NCBI RefSeq assembly: GCF_003584165.1
Contig: NZ_QXFJ01000011.1
Location: 1-64,000, forward strand
DNA from: Flagellimonas aequoris
GTDB taxonomy: Bacteria > Bacteroidota > Bacteroidia > Flavobacteriales > Flavobacteriaceae
Length of the DNA stretch: 64,000 nucleotides
Reading direction: 5' to 3'
Shown one piece after another: positions 18,559 through 27,231 of the stretch; the stretch's first letter is position 1, and each line of letters begins with the position of its first letter. The notes below the pieces were generated by a model. The model had not been told where the DNA came from. It saw only the letters and a list, made by a program, of their open reading frames with translations, and ran no database searches. The position numbers and the translations under genes were made by a program.

Positions 18559-18576
18559 ACCGACCCGCAAGTCGGT
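18559..18576. promoter_or_regulatory. Putative TetR operator, copy 3 (autoregulatory)
   Basis: ACCGAC-CCGCAA-GTCGGT, with the match extending one more base on each side (A...T). It lies 140 bp upstream of the tetR start and has the same arms and spacing as the sites upstream of the arsenosugar pair. Confidence 0.6.
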
Positions 18577-18715
18577 TCTTTTTTTCGATTTTCGGTATTT
18601 GGTCGGTTTTTTATCCTTTCACCGATTTTTAAGGCAACTACATCTTGAATTGTTTGGGTTGGTCGGTTTCCGCCAAATCTTTGTCACAGACTCAACGGTC
18701 TAAAACCCAAATCTT

Positions 18716-19333
18716 ATGGAAACCACTCTTAAAAGCAGGGAGACCATGCACCGCTTGTGTGGCAAGGGCCTCGAAATCTTCAACGAAAAAGGCTATTACA
18801 ATACTAGCCTTGACGATATTCTAAAACAACTGTCGCTTTCCAAGGGTGCCTTTTACCATCATTTTAAATCGAAGGAAGATTACTTTATCAGCATTGTGCA
18901 GAACCTTATCGTACAAAAGGTGTATGCCTTGTTGATCGAACCCCTGAACACCGAAGAAAATCCGTTGCCCATTATTGTGGAAAGTCTGGAGAACGCCTTG
19001 GAACCTGGTAAGAAGAATGAAATGGCCTACGGCTTTATGCTGAACGACTTTTTAACGGAGTTCAACAAGCGCAACGAGGAAATCAGTGGGTATTTAAAGG
19101 ACATCCTGAACGTTTGGGAGGTAAACCTGGTTTCCGTACTTAAAAAAGGCAAATTGGATGGGTACATTGCCCGCCATGTGGATTGTGAGGGCGTGGCCAC
19201 CTACATTATTGCTTCCTATTTGGGGATGCGCTCGTTGATGATGGACAGTAGCAACCGCCAGTTGAAATACCAATACGTACAACAGTTGAAGCACTACTTT
19301 AAGTCCTTGGAGCCACAGCCCGTGATGGCTTAA
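18716..19333 (+). CDS. TetR/AcrR family transcriptional regulator
   Basis: A 205-residue repressor-type protein. Residues about 10-57 form the TetR DNA-binding domain (GLEIFNEKGYYNTSLDDI, then LSLSKGAFYHHFKSKEDYF as the helix-turn-helix with recognition helix), and the rest is an all-helical ligand domain of unknown specificity. An ACCGAC-N6-GTCGGT palindrome upstream suggests autoregulation. The same palindrome stands in front of the arsenosugar pair, which is its most likely other target. The 3' end overlaps the convergent GT9 gene by 4 bp. Confidence 0.93.
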   Translation: METTLKSRETMHRLCGKGLEIFNEKGYYNTSLDDILKQLSLSKGAFYHHFKSKEDYFISIVQNLIVQKVYALLIEPLNTEENPLPIIVESLENALEPGKKNEMAYGFMLNDFLTEFNKRNEEISGYLKDILNVWEVNLVSVLKKGKLDGYIARHVDCEGVATYIIASYLGMRSLMMDSSNRQLKYQYVQQLKHYFKSLEPQPVMA

Positions 19334-20379
19334 GCTTCCAAAATTTTCAAAAGTTGGTCCACCACCTGTTGGGGATCTATGTTTTCCATGACATTTTCGT
19401 ACCCTTTGGGTACTTTGTTCCCATACACCGATGTAGGAATCAAGGGATACTGCTCCCGATCTGCCAACAACGCATTTTCCATAGGTTGATGAAAGGGGTA
19501 AAACCCAGCATACGGATGCGTAACCCCCCAAAGGGTGACCACAGGAATGCCATAATTGGCCGCCAAATGGGCATTGCCACTGTCCATGGAAAGCATCACA
19601 TCCAAATTGGAAATTAGTTGCAGTTCTTCGGATAAAGTGAGTTTTCCTGCCATGCATTGGGTGTTGGCATACTCGGCCGAAATCCTCTCCAACTGCTGTA
19701 CTTCTTGTTCCCCTCCCCCGAAAAGCAAAATTTTATACTTATCGGTATCTGTAAGGGTTTTGATGACTTTTTCCATCAAAAATAACGGGTACATCTTTCC
19801 GGAATGCGCTGCAAAAGGCGCAATACCCACCCATTTTTTGGTATCCTGATGCACCAAATCCAGTATTTTTTCAGAAAGCGGTAAACGTGCCAAAGGTTTG
19901 GCATCGGACATGTCTATAGGGAATCCCAATTGTGCAAAAACATCGGCATAGCGCTGCACCGTAGTCCTTAATGGCCTGAAATCCTTGTTTTTGGCCCGAG
20001 TCAATGCTTTCTTTTCCTTTCTACCTTTATCGAGCTGTACAAAAGCAACGCCACTTGTGGCAAAATACTTCTTCAAAATCCTGCTACGAAGTACATTGTG
20101 CAAATCGGCAACGGCGGTAAAATGAAATGGTTTCAATTCTTGATAAAGTTGCCATAACCCCATCAGGCCTTTGTGGCGTTTTTTTACATCGGCCTCCAAG
20201 ACATTTACGCGTTCCAAACCTTCAAAAATGGGCAAGAAGGGTCTCTTGGTCAATACCGTTACGTGAAGCTCTGGGTATTTTTTTAGCAACGTACCAATAA
20301 CCGGAACTGCCATCGCCACATCGCCCATGGCCGACAAGCGGATGACCAACAAATGGGGGTTGCTACCCTTTTTGTCCAC
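19330..20379 (-). CDS. Glycosyltransferase family 9 (heptosyltransferase-like)
   Basis: A 349-residue GT-B enzyme of the GT9 family. N-terminal segment LLVIRLSAMGDVAM and C-terminal donor site around DSGNAHLAANYGIPVVTLWG are the typical motifs, with two Rossmann halves. GT9 enzymes build the inner core of LPS from ADP-heptose in Proteobacteria; in flavobacteria the donor and acceptor are not established. The start is GTG at 20377-20379, inside the end of the DUF4254 gene (17-bp overlap). A later start would remove the first beta strand. Confidence 0.92.
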   Translation of the reverse strand: MDKKGSNPHLLVIRLSAMGDVAMAVPVIGTLLKKYPELHVTVLTKRPFLPIFEGLERVNVLEADVKKRHKGLMGLWQLYQELKPFHFTAVADLHNVLRSRILKKYFATSGVAFVQLDKGRKEKKALTRAKNKDFRPLRTTVQRYADVFAQLGFPIDMSDAKPLARLPLSEKILDLVHQDTKKWVGIAPFAAHSGKMYPLFLMEKVIKTLTDTDKYKILLFGGGEQEVQQLERISAEYANTQCMAGKLTLSEELQLISNLDVMLSMDSGNAHLAANYGIPVVTLWGVTHPYAGFYPFHQPMENALLADREQYPLIPTSVYGNKVPKGYENVMENIDPQQVVDQLLKILEA

Positions 20380-20968
20380 GGAGTACTGGGTTTAGTTCCT
20401 CGTCATTGTACATTTTCATCTGTTTGTAGACTTTCATGTACTTGTTGCCTGCCTCTATATCGGCCAGTAATTGATCAATGGCAGTGGATAGGTCCCTTTT
20501 CTGTTCCAACAACACGGCCAGTTTAGCGCTGCATTTTTGGATGTGGTCCGCCGAAGCATCGGTACGGTTCACCTCTTCCTGCATATGATAAATTTTCAAG
20601 GCCAAAATGGACAGTCGGTCAATGGCCCAGGCTGGACTTTCGGTATTGATGGTGGCATTTTCCTTTACTTGTACCGATTGGTATTTCTGAAGGAAATAGC
20701 TGTCGATATATTCTACTAAATCCGTACGGTCTTGGTTGCTGGCGTCGATTTTGCGTTTCAAATCCAAGGCATCCACCGGGTCGATGGCCGGATCACGGAT
20801 GATATCCTCGTAATGCCATTGTACGGTATCTATCCAGTTCTTTCGGTACAAAAGATGCTCAATCTTATCCTTTGGATAAGGGTTTGAGAATTCTTGGTAC
20901 ACATCATCTTTAATGTGGTAGGTGTCGATACTTTCCTGGAATATGCCAAAAGCAAAGTCGCTGAACAT
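20363..20968 (-). CDS. DUF4254 domain-containing protein
   Basis: A 201-residue helical cytoplasmic protein matching the DUF4254 family of Bacteroidota, with the early segments FQESIDTYH and LLYRKNWIDTVQWHYEDIIR. Function unknown; it is repeatedly found beside GT9 glycosyltransferases, as here, with overlapping coding ends, so it probably serves the same envelope glycan step. Confidence 0.88.
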   Translation of the reverse strand: MFSDFAFGIFQESIDTYHIKDDVYQEFSNPYPKDKIEHLLYRKNWIDTVQWHYEDIIRDPAIDPVDALDLKRKIDASNQDRTDLVEYIDSYFLQKYQSVQVKENATINTESPAWAIDRLSILALKIYHMQEEVNRTDASADHIQKCSAKLAVLLEQKRDLSTAIDQLLADIEAGNKYMKVYKQMKMYNDEELNPVLRGQKG

Positions 20969-21004
20969 GGTATTGAAATTTCGTCAAAGATATTGCTTTA
21001 TGAC

Positions 21005-21937
21005 TTAACGATTAAGCTCCAAGGCAAAAAGCAGGAACGAGAGCAGCAGGCAAAGGATCAACACAACTTCCTGAAGTTTTGGTCTTTTGATGGCCTCAAA
21101 GTAATTGGCAAGGAAAACCGAAGCAGGAAAAAAGGTAATCAACACTGGAGATTCGTCCACGGGGGTGAACAAAGTGATCAGAATACCGAACACCAAGGCC
21201 AAAAAAAGGATTCTCAGGTGCAATAGCTTTCCCCCACCCACGCTTCGCATCCGCAGAAAGACCAGAATGGCAATGATCAGAACCAAAATAAAATATACCA
21301 AAGCCTTAACGTTCAACACCTGCAGAAAGGAATAGGCCTCCAAAAAACTCAATGTAAATTGATAGTGTCGTTCAAAAAAATCTAGCGAACCCAACACTTT
21401 AAGGGTGGTAAAGGTCAAAACAAATATGGTGGCCACACCCAGTAGGGGAACCAACCAGTTTTTGAAGGTCTTGCGATCGTACATATTGATCACCACAAAA
21501 ATGAGCACCAAGAACACCAAGGCCCAATCATAGAACAAGCTGGCCAGTGCAATTAAAAGGGAGGCATCAAAAATCTTGTGCTTTACATTTTTGACCGACT
21601 TGATGGAAAGCAGTCGCCATAAGGCAAGCAACAGGAACAAATTGGTGAAAATGGCATTTTTCTGTTCAAACTCCTCGGAAAAAGCAATCGCCAAGAGCGC
21701 AAAAAAAAGCATGGCGTAGGAGTTAAAATCCGTCAACTTCTCCGTTCTAACGATTTGGTGGATGATAAAAATGACCAAGAGAAGCACTCCAAAGGCGAGT
21801 AGTTCCCACGGAAATTCTTCGAAGAAACTTTTCTCCCCGGCAATAAAAAATATCCTGCTGAAATAAAAAAGGAGCAATAAAATACCAAGGACGAAATGGA
21901 CAATGGGTTTTGTTTTTCCGAAAAAGCTTGAAATCAT
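21005..21937 (-). CDS. DUF6427 family membrane protein
   Basis: A 310-residue polytopic membrane protein with about nine to ten hydrophobic helices and few long loops, of the flavobacterial DUF6427 family. No catalytic motif is apparent. It is 36 bp upstream of the DUF4254 gene in the same direction and starts divergently from the DUF6341 gene, whose promoter overlaps its 5' end. Confidence 0.82.
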   Translation of the reverse strand: MISSFFGKTKPIVHFVLGILLLLFYFSRIFFIAGEKSFFEEFPWELLAFGVLLLVIFIIHQIVRTEKLTDFNSYAMLFFALLAIAFSEEFEQKNAIFTNLFLLLALWRLLSIKSVKNVKHKIFDASLLIALASLFYDWALVFLVLIFVVINMYDRKTFKNWLVPLLGVATIFVLTFTTLKVLGSLDFFERHYQFTLSFLEAYSFLQVLNVKALVYFILVLIIAILVFLRMRSVGGGKLLHLRILFLALVFGILITLFTPVDESPVLITFFPASVFLANYFEAIKRPKLQEVVLILCLLLSFLLFALELNR

Positions 21938-21957
21938 CCTTTCTTTTGCTACTTTTG
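21928..21957 (+). promoter_or_regulatory. Bacteroidota-type promoter of the DUF6341 gene
   Basis: TTG at 21928-21930, a 19-bp spacer and TACTTTTG at 21950-21957 match the Bacteroidota pattern (TTTG at -33, TAnnTTTG at -7). The -7 box ends 19 bp before the ATG at 21977. The -33 part lies within the first codons of the divergent DUF6427 gene. Confidence 0.65.
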
Positions 21958-21976
21958 TAAAGTAAATATAGCCAAG

Positions 21977-22198
21977 ATGAGCAAGTTTTTTTACGGTATA
22001 GAAGACTTATTTGTAAACTATCTTTTTGCCCCTTACGATTTTTTCCGCTTTTTGCATAGCTGGTGGGCATCCAACACCATGAACTGGATCTTTTTTGTCA
22101 TCGGACTGATCGCTGCAGCCTATTGGATGAATCAATTGAAGATTTTTAATGACAATGGTGAAGAGGACAAGAGCATCAGCTCACACTCTTACCTATAG
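21977..22198 (+). CDS. DUF6341 family small membrane protein
   Basis: A 73-residue protein with one clear membrane helix (about 38-55) and a conserved C-terminus QLKIFNDNGEEDKSISSHSYL. This short family is widespread in Flavobacteriia and usually stands next to DUF6427 and purD; its function is unknown. It overlaps the convergent purD by 6 bp. Confidence 0.88.
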   Translation: MSKFFYGIEDLFVNYLFAPYDFFRFLHSWWASNTMNWIFFVIGLIAAAYWMNQLKIFNDNGEEDKSISSHSYL

Positions 22199-23464
22199 AT
22201 CGAACCCTAGATCTTTTCTGTAATACATGCCATCAAAATGGAGTTTTTCCATGCTTTGATAGGACTTTTGTAGTGCCTCTTTAAAATCTTTTCCGAAGGA
22301 AGTGATCGCTATGACGCGCCCGCCATTGGTAACCACCTTGCCATCTTGCAGCTTGGTGCCGGCATGGAACACGATTGAATCCTCAATGGTATCCGCACCT
22401 GTAATTTCCTTCCCTTTTTCATAATCTTCGGGATAACCTCCCGATACGGCCATAACCGTTGTAGCTGCCCTTTCGTCAATTTGAAGATCGATTTGATCCA
22501 AAGTACCATTGGCCATCGCCACAAGTACCTCAACCAAATCACTTTTTAGCCTAGGGATGACCACCTCGGTCTCTGGATCTCCCATACGCACATTGTACTC
22601 GATTACTTTGGGTTCGCCATCTACTTTGATCAAGCCTATGAAGATGAACCCGACGTAGGGCAGGTTATCCTTTTTAAGGCCCTCTACCGTCGGTTTCACG
22701 ATTCTGGACTCAACCATATCCATAAAAGCAGGATTTGCAAAAGGAACGGGCGAAATGGCCCCCATGCCCCCTGTATTGAGTCCGGTATCCCCTTCGCCGA
22801 TACGCTTGTAATCTTTTGCGGTGGGAAGGATCTTGTAGTTGGCACCATCGGTGAGCACAAAACAGCTCAGTTCGATTCCGTCCAGGAACTCCTCAATCAC
22901 TACTGTGGCACTCGCAGAACCAAATTTGGAATCCAACAACATGGATTTCAGTTCCGTCTTGGCTTCTTCCAAATCCTGAAGGATCAACACTCCCTTACCG
23001 GCGGCCAATCCATCGGCCTTGAGCACATAGGGCGGCTTTAGGGATTCCAAAAAGGCATATCCCTTCTCCAAAGATTCACCGGTAAAACTTTCATAGGCAG
23101 CAGTAGGGATGTTGTGCCTCATCATGAACTCCTTGGCAAATTCCTTGCTACCCTCTAAAGCAGCAGCGGCCTTTTGTGGGCCAATAACAGGAACGCCTTT
23201 TAATGCAGCATCGCTTAAGAAAAAATCATGTACCCCGTTTACCAAGGGGTCCTCGGGACCCACAACCACCAAATCGATGCCCTCCTCCAACACGAGTTCC
23301 TTTAGCGCATCAAAATCATTTACACCGACCGGTACATTTGTGGCGATGGCTGCAGTACCCGCGTTGCCTGGTGCAACGAACAATTTTGAGGTTTTAGGAC
23401 TTTGTGAGATTTTAAGGGCAATGGCATGTTCACGTCCGCCAGAACCCAGTACCAGGATATTCAT
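22193..23464 (-). CDS. purD: Phosphoribosylamine-glycine ligase
   Basis: A 423-residue ATP-grasp enzyme for step 2 of purine synthesis, joining 5-phosphoribosylamine and glycine to give GAR. N-terminal MNILVLGSGGREHAIA, the ATP-grasp segment VLKADGLAAGKGV, and the C-terminal RMGDPETEV motif with metal ligands are all present. Full length. It is monocistronic here, with its own TACTTTTG promoter element, and overlaps the convergent DUF6341 gene. Confidence 0.98.
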   Translation of the reverse strand: MNILVLGSGGREHAIALKISQSPKTSKLFVAPGNAGTAAIATNVPVGVNDFDALKELVLEEGIDLVVVGPEDPLVNGVHDFFLSDAALKGVPVIGPQKAAAALEGSKEFAKEFMMRHNIPTAAYESFTGESLEKGYAFLESLKPPYVLKADGLAAGKGVLILQDLEEAKTELKSMLLDSKFGSASATVVIEEFLDGIELSCFVLTDGANYKILPTAKDYKRIGEGDTGLNTGGMGAISPVPFANPAFMDMVESRIVKPTVEGLKKDNLPYVGFIFIGLIKVDGEPKVIEYNVRMGDPETEVVIPRLKSDLVEVLVAMANGTLDQIDLQIDERAATTVMAVSGGYPEDYEKGKEITGADTIEDSIVFHAGTKLQDGKVVTNGGRVIAITSFGKDFKEALQKSYQSMEKLHFDGMYYRKDLGFDL

Positions 23465-23479
23465 GATTCAAAGTTTTGG

Positions 23480-23487
23480 CAAAAGTA
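23480..23487 (-). promoter_or_regulatory. Likely promoter -7 box of purD
   Basis: TACTTTTG on the minus strand matches TAnnTTTG and lies 15 bp before the purD ATG. No convincing -33 TTTG was found at the expected distance. Confidence 0.5.
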
Positions 23488-23610
23488 ACCCAATTCGTTT
23501 TTAATCTAGGATTAAAATATCTTTTTAAGGTTAATCCATCTGGACACGAATGTCACGAATAGCCTAAATTTTCATCAATCCAATATTGGAGTTCTTAGAA
23601 AGTAATGTAC

Positions 23611-24582
23611 TTAGGATTGAAAGTCGCGGTGCGCCTGGTATAGTTCGTCGTGGGAAAGGGATTTAAAGTATTCGTATACTCTTTTAAGTCCTTCGGAGCG
23701 ATGTACCGTAGGCTCCCATCCCAAAATTTCCTTGGCGCGGGTAATGTCCGGCTGACGTTGCAAAGGGTCATCCTTTGGCAAAGGCTTGAAGACTATTTTC
23801 TGGTCGGTCCCTGTTAATTTGATGATTTCCTCGGCAAACTCAAGAATTGTGGTCTCATCAGGATTTCCAATATTAATGGGCTCTACATAGTCGCTCAGTA
23901 GCAAACGGTAAATACCCTCCACTTGATCATCGATATAGGTAAAGGAGCGGGTTTGGGAACCATCGCCAAAAACCGTAAGGTCTTCACCACGCAATGCTTG
24001 GCCTATAAATGCGGGAACCACTCTACCGTCATTCAATCGCATGCGGGACCCGTAGGTGTTGAAGATGCGCACAATCCGGGTGTCCAACCCATGGTGCCTA
24101 TGATAGGCCATGGTAATGGACTCCATAAAGCGTTTGGCTTCATCATACACTCCTCTGGGCCCTATGGGACTGACGTTTCCGTAGTAATCTTCATTTTGGG
24201 GGTGCACCAAGGGGTCACCGTATACTTCGGAAGTAGATGCAACCAATATTCGTGCTTTATGGTCCCTTGCCAATCCCAATAAGTTTAAAGTGCCCAAAGA
24301 CCCCACCTTTAGGGTTTCTATGGGAATTTTCAAATAATCAATAGGGCTTGCAGGGGAAGCGAAATGAAGGATATAATCCATTCGACCGGGGACATGGACA
24401 AATTTGGTGACATCGTGATGAAAGAATTCAAAACGTTCCAAATGGAACAAATGTTCAATGTTTTTTAAATCACCGGTGATGAGGTTGTCCATGCCGATGA
24501 CATGGTGGCCTTCGGCGATAAACCTGTCACAAAGGTGTGATCCCAAAAAGCCGGCCGCCCCGGTGATGAGTGTTTTTTTCAT
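23611..24582 (-). CDS. UDP-glucuronate decarboxylase (UDP-xylose synthase), SDR family
   Basis: A 323-residue extended SDR. It has the nucleotide motif GAAGFLG at the N-terminus, the catalytic YxxxK in YDEAKRF, and the [15 protein letters not shown] segment characteristic of UXS-type enzymes. It converts UDP-glucuronate to UDP-xylose, supplying a pentose donor for the polysaccharide. It is the last gene of the locus in its transcription direction, 4 bp after the priming transferase. UDP-glucuronate must come from a dehydrogenase outside this window. Confidence 0.88.
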   Translation of the reverse strand: MKKTLITGAAGFLGSHLCDRFIAEGHHVIGMDNLITGDLKNIEHLFHLERFEFFHHDVTKFVHVPGRMDYILHFASPASPIDYLKIPIETLKVGSLGTLNLLGLARDHKARILVASTSEVYGDPLVHPQNEDYYGNVSPIGPRGVYDEAKRFMESITMAYHRHHGLDTRIVRIFNTYGSRMRLNDGRVVPAFIGQALRGEDLTVFGDGSQTRSFTYIDDQVEGIYRLLLSDYVEPINIGNPDETTILEFAEEIIKLTGTDQKIVFKPLPKDDPLQRQPDITRAKEILGWEPTVHRSEGLKRVYEYFKSLSHDELYQAHRDFQS

Positions 24583-24586
24583 TTTT

Positions 24587-25957
24587 TTATACTCCCCTTG
24601 AAAACAAAACAGTCGTTACCGTTTTGAATATAATTCTTAAGTCAAGTGTAATCGATCTGTTTTTGATGTAATATAAGTCATACTCCAGTTTTCTGATTGA
24701 ATCCTCCAAATCCTCCCCATATTTATACTTCACTTGTGCCCATCCAGTAATTCCAGGCTTGAACAAGTGTCTAATCCCATAAAAGGGCAATTTATCATTT
24801 AATTGATCTACAAAGACTTTTCTTTCTGGGCGAGGGCCAATAAATGTCATTTCTCCCCGAATTACTGAAATTATTTGTGGTAGTTCATCTATTCGAAAAA
24901 CTCTTAGTACTTTCCCGAAAGGTGTTATTCTGGCATCATTTTTTGTGGCCATTTTTGCCCCTGACCTTTCGGCATCCACCACCATTGACCTAAACTTATA
25001 AATCTTGAACTCTTTCCCATATTGCCCCACTCTCAACTGGGAATATAATATGGGGCCACGATTAAAGAACAGGTTTAAAAACCAAACAAACGGAAAAACA
25101 ATAACAAACAAAAGACCTACGAGGAAGGAAAGAATGAAATTAACCAAATAACTAAAAATTACTTGGAGGTATCTGATCTTTCGATTGCGCAACTGTAATA
25201 GTTCATAAAAACTATGGTGATGTGATTTAATTGGCATGGCCTCATAAACATTCTCGTAAAATGAAGAATATGAGATAACCTCTTTCTTGTTTAGAATGGA
25301 ATCGAGCATTAAAACCTCCAAATCCTTTGGTAAATCGTCATAATTTCTGAGGTTCAATATCCAAGAATCAATTTTATCGATGGCCTTCAGAAAAGTCCTT
25401 TTCTTAAGGAACGAAGCTTTGTTATCAATGCAATATGTTAGCTTAACTCTATAAAAAGTGTTTTTTCCATCACCGTTGATATATTCCAAGTGTTCCTTCA
25501 AATTGTCCATTGCATTTTCATCATAGACATACAACACATTTTTGGTGGTAGGGATAATCTTAAAAACGTTACTGAAAAAAAGTCTCCACAAGCCAACTTC
25601 TATGGGAGTCAACAACAAAAATGATAACAATGGGATTCTCCAATAGCTTACATCATAAACAAAGACTGTGAAAAGGAATACCCAGAAGACAAAAAACACT
25701 GTTATGTAGACCGATTGGGACAAAACATATCTTCTTCTCGAAACCTTTTCCAAATTATAGAAATCGAGAATATAGGAAAGCGCAAAAAATGTCAAAATTC
25801 CAAAAGTAACAACGGAAACCTTAAGATTGGACGACACATATTGTTTGTCAATTGCATGATTGATGAACAAGTTCAGCGAAGCTAACACAATCAACGTATC
25901 TCCTATTAGAAGAATAAATTTCCTCTCAACTGAATTCAGAATAGATACCTTTGGCAT
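24587..25957 (-). CDS. Priming glycosyl-1-phosphate transferase (WcaJ/WbaP-type)
   Basis: The 456-residue polyisoprenyl-phosphate sugar-1-phosphate transferase starts polysaccharide repeat-unit assembly on undecaprenyl phosphate. It has four to five N-terminal membrane helices, a CoA-binding-like middle domain, and the catalytic domain from about residue 265. That domain shows [19 protein letters not shown], the FIGPRPER motif and [10 protein letters not shown]. The sugar specificity cannot be read from sequence. It sits at the distal end of the locus with UXS. Confidence 0.93.
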   Translation of the reverse strand: MPKVSILNSVERKFILLIGDTLIVLASLNLFINHAIDKQYVSSNLKVSVVTFGILTFFALSYILDFYNLEKVSRRRYVLSQSVYITVFFVFWVFLFTVFVYDVSYWRIPLLSFLLLTPIEVGLWRLFFSNVFKIIPTTKNVLYVYDENAMDNLKEHLEYINGDGKNTFYRVKLTYCIDNKASFLKKRTFLKAIDKIDSWILNLRNYDDLPKDLEVLMLDSILNKKEVISYSSFYENVYEAMPIKSHHHSFYELLQLRNRKIRYLQVIFSYLVNFILSFLVGLLFVIVFPFVWFLNLFFNRGPILYSQLRVGQYGKEFKIYKFRSMVVDAERSGAKMATKNDARITPFGKVLRVFRIDELPQIISVIRGEMTFIGPRPERKVFVDQLNDKLPFYGIRHLFKPGITGWAQVKYKYGEDLEDSIRKLEYDLYYIKNRSITLDLRIIFKTVTTVLFSRGV

Positions 25958-25968
25958 GAAAATTCGCT

Positions 25969-27231
25969 TTAAGTCCCTTTTTGCGAAGGCTGACCAACTA
26001 AATCATTGATTACTTTTTGGTATCTTAAATTAATACTTTTGTAAGTACAATTTTTCATCAGGTAATCATATCCCTTCATACCAAAATCTTTTAACTCTTC
26101 TTGGTTAAGTCCCATGAAATAGCTAATTCTTTCCTTTAGCTCTTTTTCATTTTCCGGCTCAACCACAAAACCTGCTCCTGCATATGTCACTGGGTTTTCC
26201 AAAGAGTCCAACGCTTGCAAAATAGGTTTTTTGGCATAGAAGTAGTCAAATGTTTTTAATTGTGATGTCCCATATTGATATACCTTGGAGTTTTTTCTTC
26301 CCTTACCCATAAAAAGTAAATCCATTTTTTTTAAAAATTGGGATACATAGCCTTTTGGAATCTTGTCCAAAAAATAAATATTGTCAAAAGGCTTTGCAAC
26401 CTTCATAAGCCTTTCTTTTTCAGGACCATCACCCAAAATATATAATTTTAATCTATTATCCCCAAAGTTTCCAACAACATTGATTACAGTGTCCAACGGA
26501 TTTGCTACCACCAAAGTGCCTGCATACCCAATTTTAAAATCACTTTCATTAAAATCGATTGCCAATACATCCTTTAGGTTCAAATCGGGATTGTCTTCGC
26601 TCAGGGAATAGCCATTTGTAATCCATTCATATTTGAAATTGGAATGGCCCAACACCTTTTGAATGTGTTTATCTGCCCTAGGCAATACGGATATTATTAG
26701 ATCACAGTTGGAATAAGCCCATTTTTCCAATCTGGCTATGAATTGTATAAATATGTTATCCTTTTTGTAGCCACCAAACTCTATTGCTGACAATGGCCAT
26801 AAGTCCCTGATCTCAAATACTAATTTGGTCTTGGGGTATATTAATCTAAAAAAAGCAAGGTTGATTATTGGTAATATTGGAAGTGAAGACAACACGATAA
26901 CATCTGGCTTTGGAACCTTTTTTTTTGATAGTACCGGCAAAAGAAAAAGGTTCAGCATAAACATTATCCAGTTCAAGATCCTACCTATTCCTCCAGACTG
27001 TTTATACTTATTCGTTTTCAATATCAACGTGGGAACACCATTATGTACATACTTGTATAGTCCCAAAAAACTATTATGCCTTTTGGGTGCATGTGAAAAA
27101 GATCCCGTAATCAATAACGGTTTTAAATCAGTTTCGCTATTAAAATATTTTGCAATATAATAATGCCTGTATCCTTCGCCCTTAATTTCTGGACTGGTTA
27201 TATATTGATTTATGAACCAAATATTTTTCAC
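25969..27231 (-). CDS. Glycosyltransferase family 4 (WbuB-like)
   Basis: A 420-residue GT-B glycosyltransferase. The N-terminal half carries the WbuB-type segment LVFEIRDLWPLSAIEFG, and the donor-binding half has GYAGTL and QYGTSQLKTFDYFYAKKPIL with a conserved acidic position. WbuB-type enzymes often transfer an aminodeoxyhexose or L-FucNAc in O-antigen units. It overlaps the LhgO-like gene by 4 bp at its start. Confidence 0.9.
   Translation of the reverse strand: MKNIWFINQYITSPEIKGEGYRHYYIAKYFNSETDLKPLLITGSFSHAPKRHNSFLGLYKYVHNGVPTLILKTNKYKQSGGIGRILNWIMFMLNLFLLPVLSKKKVPKPDVIVLSSLPILPIINLAFFRLIYPKTKLVFEIRDLWPLSAIEFGGYKKDNIFIQFIARLEKWAYSNCDLIISVLPRADKHIQKVLGHSNFKYEWITNGYSLSEDNPDLNLKDVLAIDFNESDFKIGYAGTLVVANPLDTVINVVGNFGDNRLKLYILGDGPEKERLMKVAKPFDNIYFLDKIPKGYVSQFLKKMDLLFMGKGRKNSKVYQYGTSQLKTFDYFYAKKPILQALDSLENPVTYAGAGFVVEPENEKELKERISYFMGLNQEELKDFGMKGYDYLMKNCTYKSINLRYQKVINDLVGQPSQKGT

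Larger units (their letters stand above)
18319..18715. other. AT-rich intergenic region between the HicB-like gene and tetR
   Basis: A 397-bp divergent gap. It contains an imperfect palindrome around a TATAATTAT core (18382-18407) near the HicB-like gene, a full TetR-type operator at 18559-18576, and additional GTCGGT/ACCGAT half-sites at 18602, 18621 and 18662 on the tetR side. No gene or structured RNA is evident in the rest. Confidence 0.6.
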
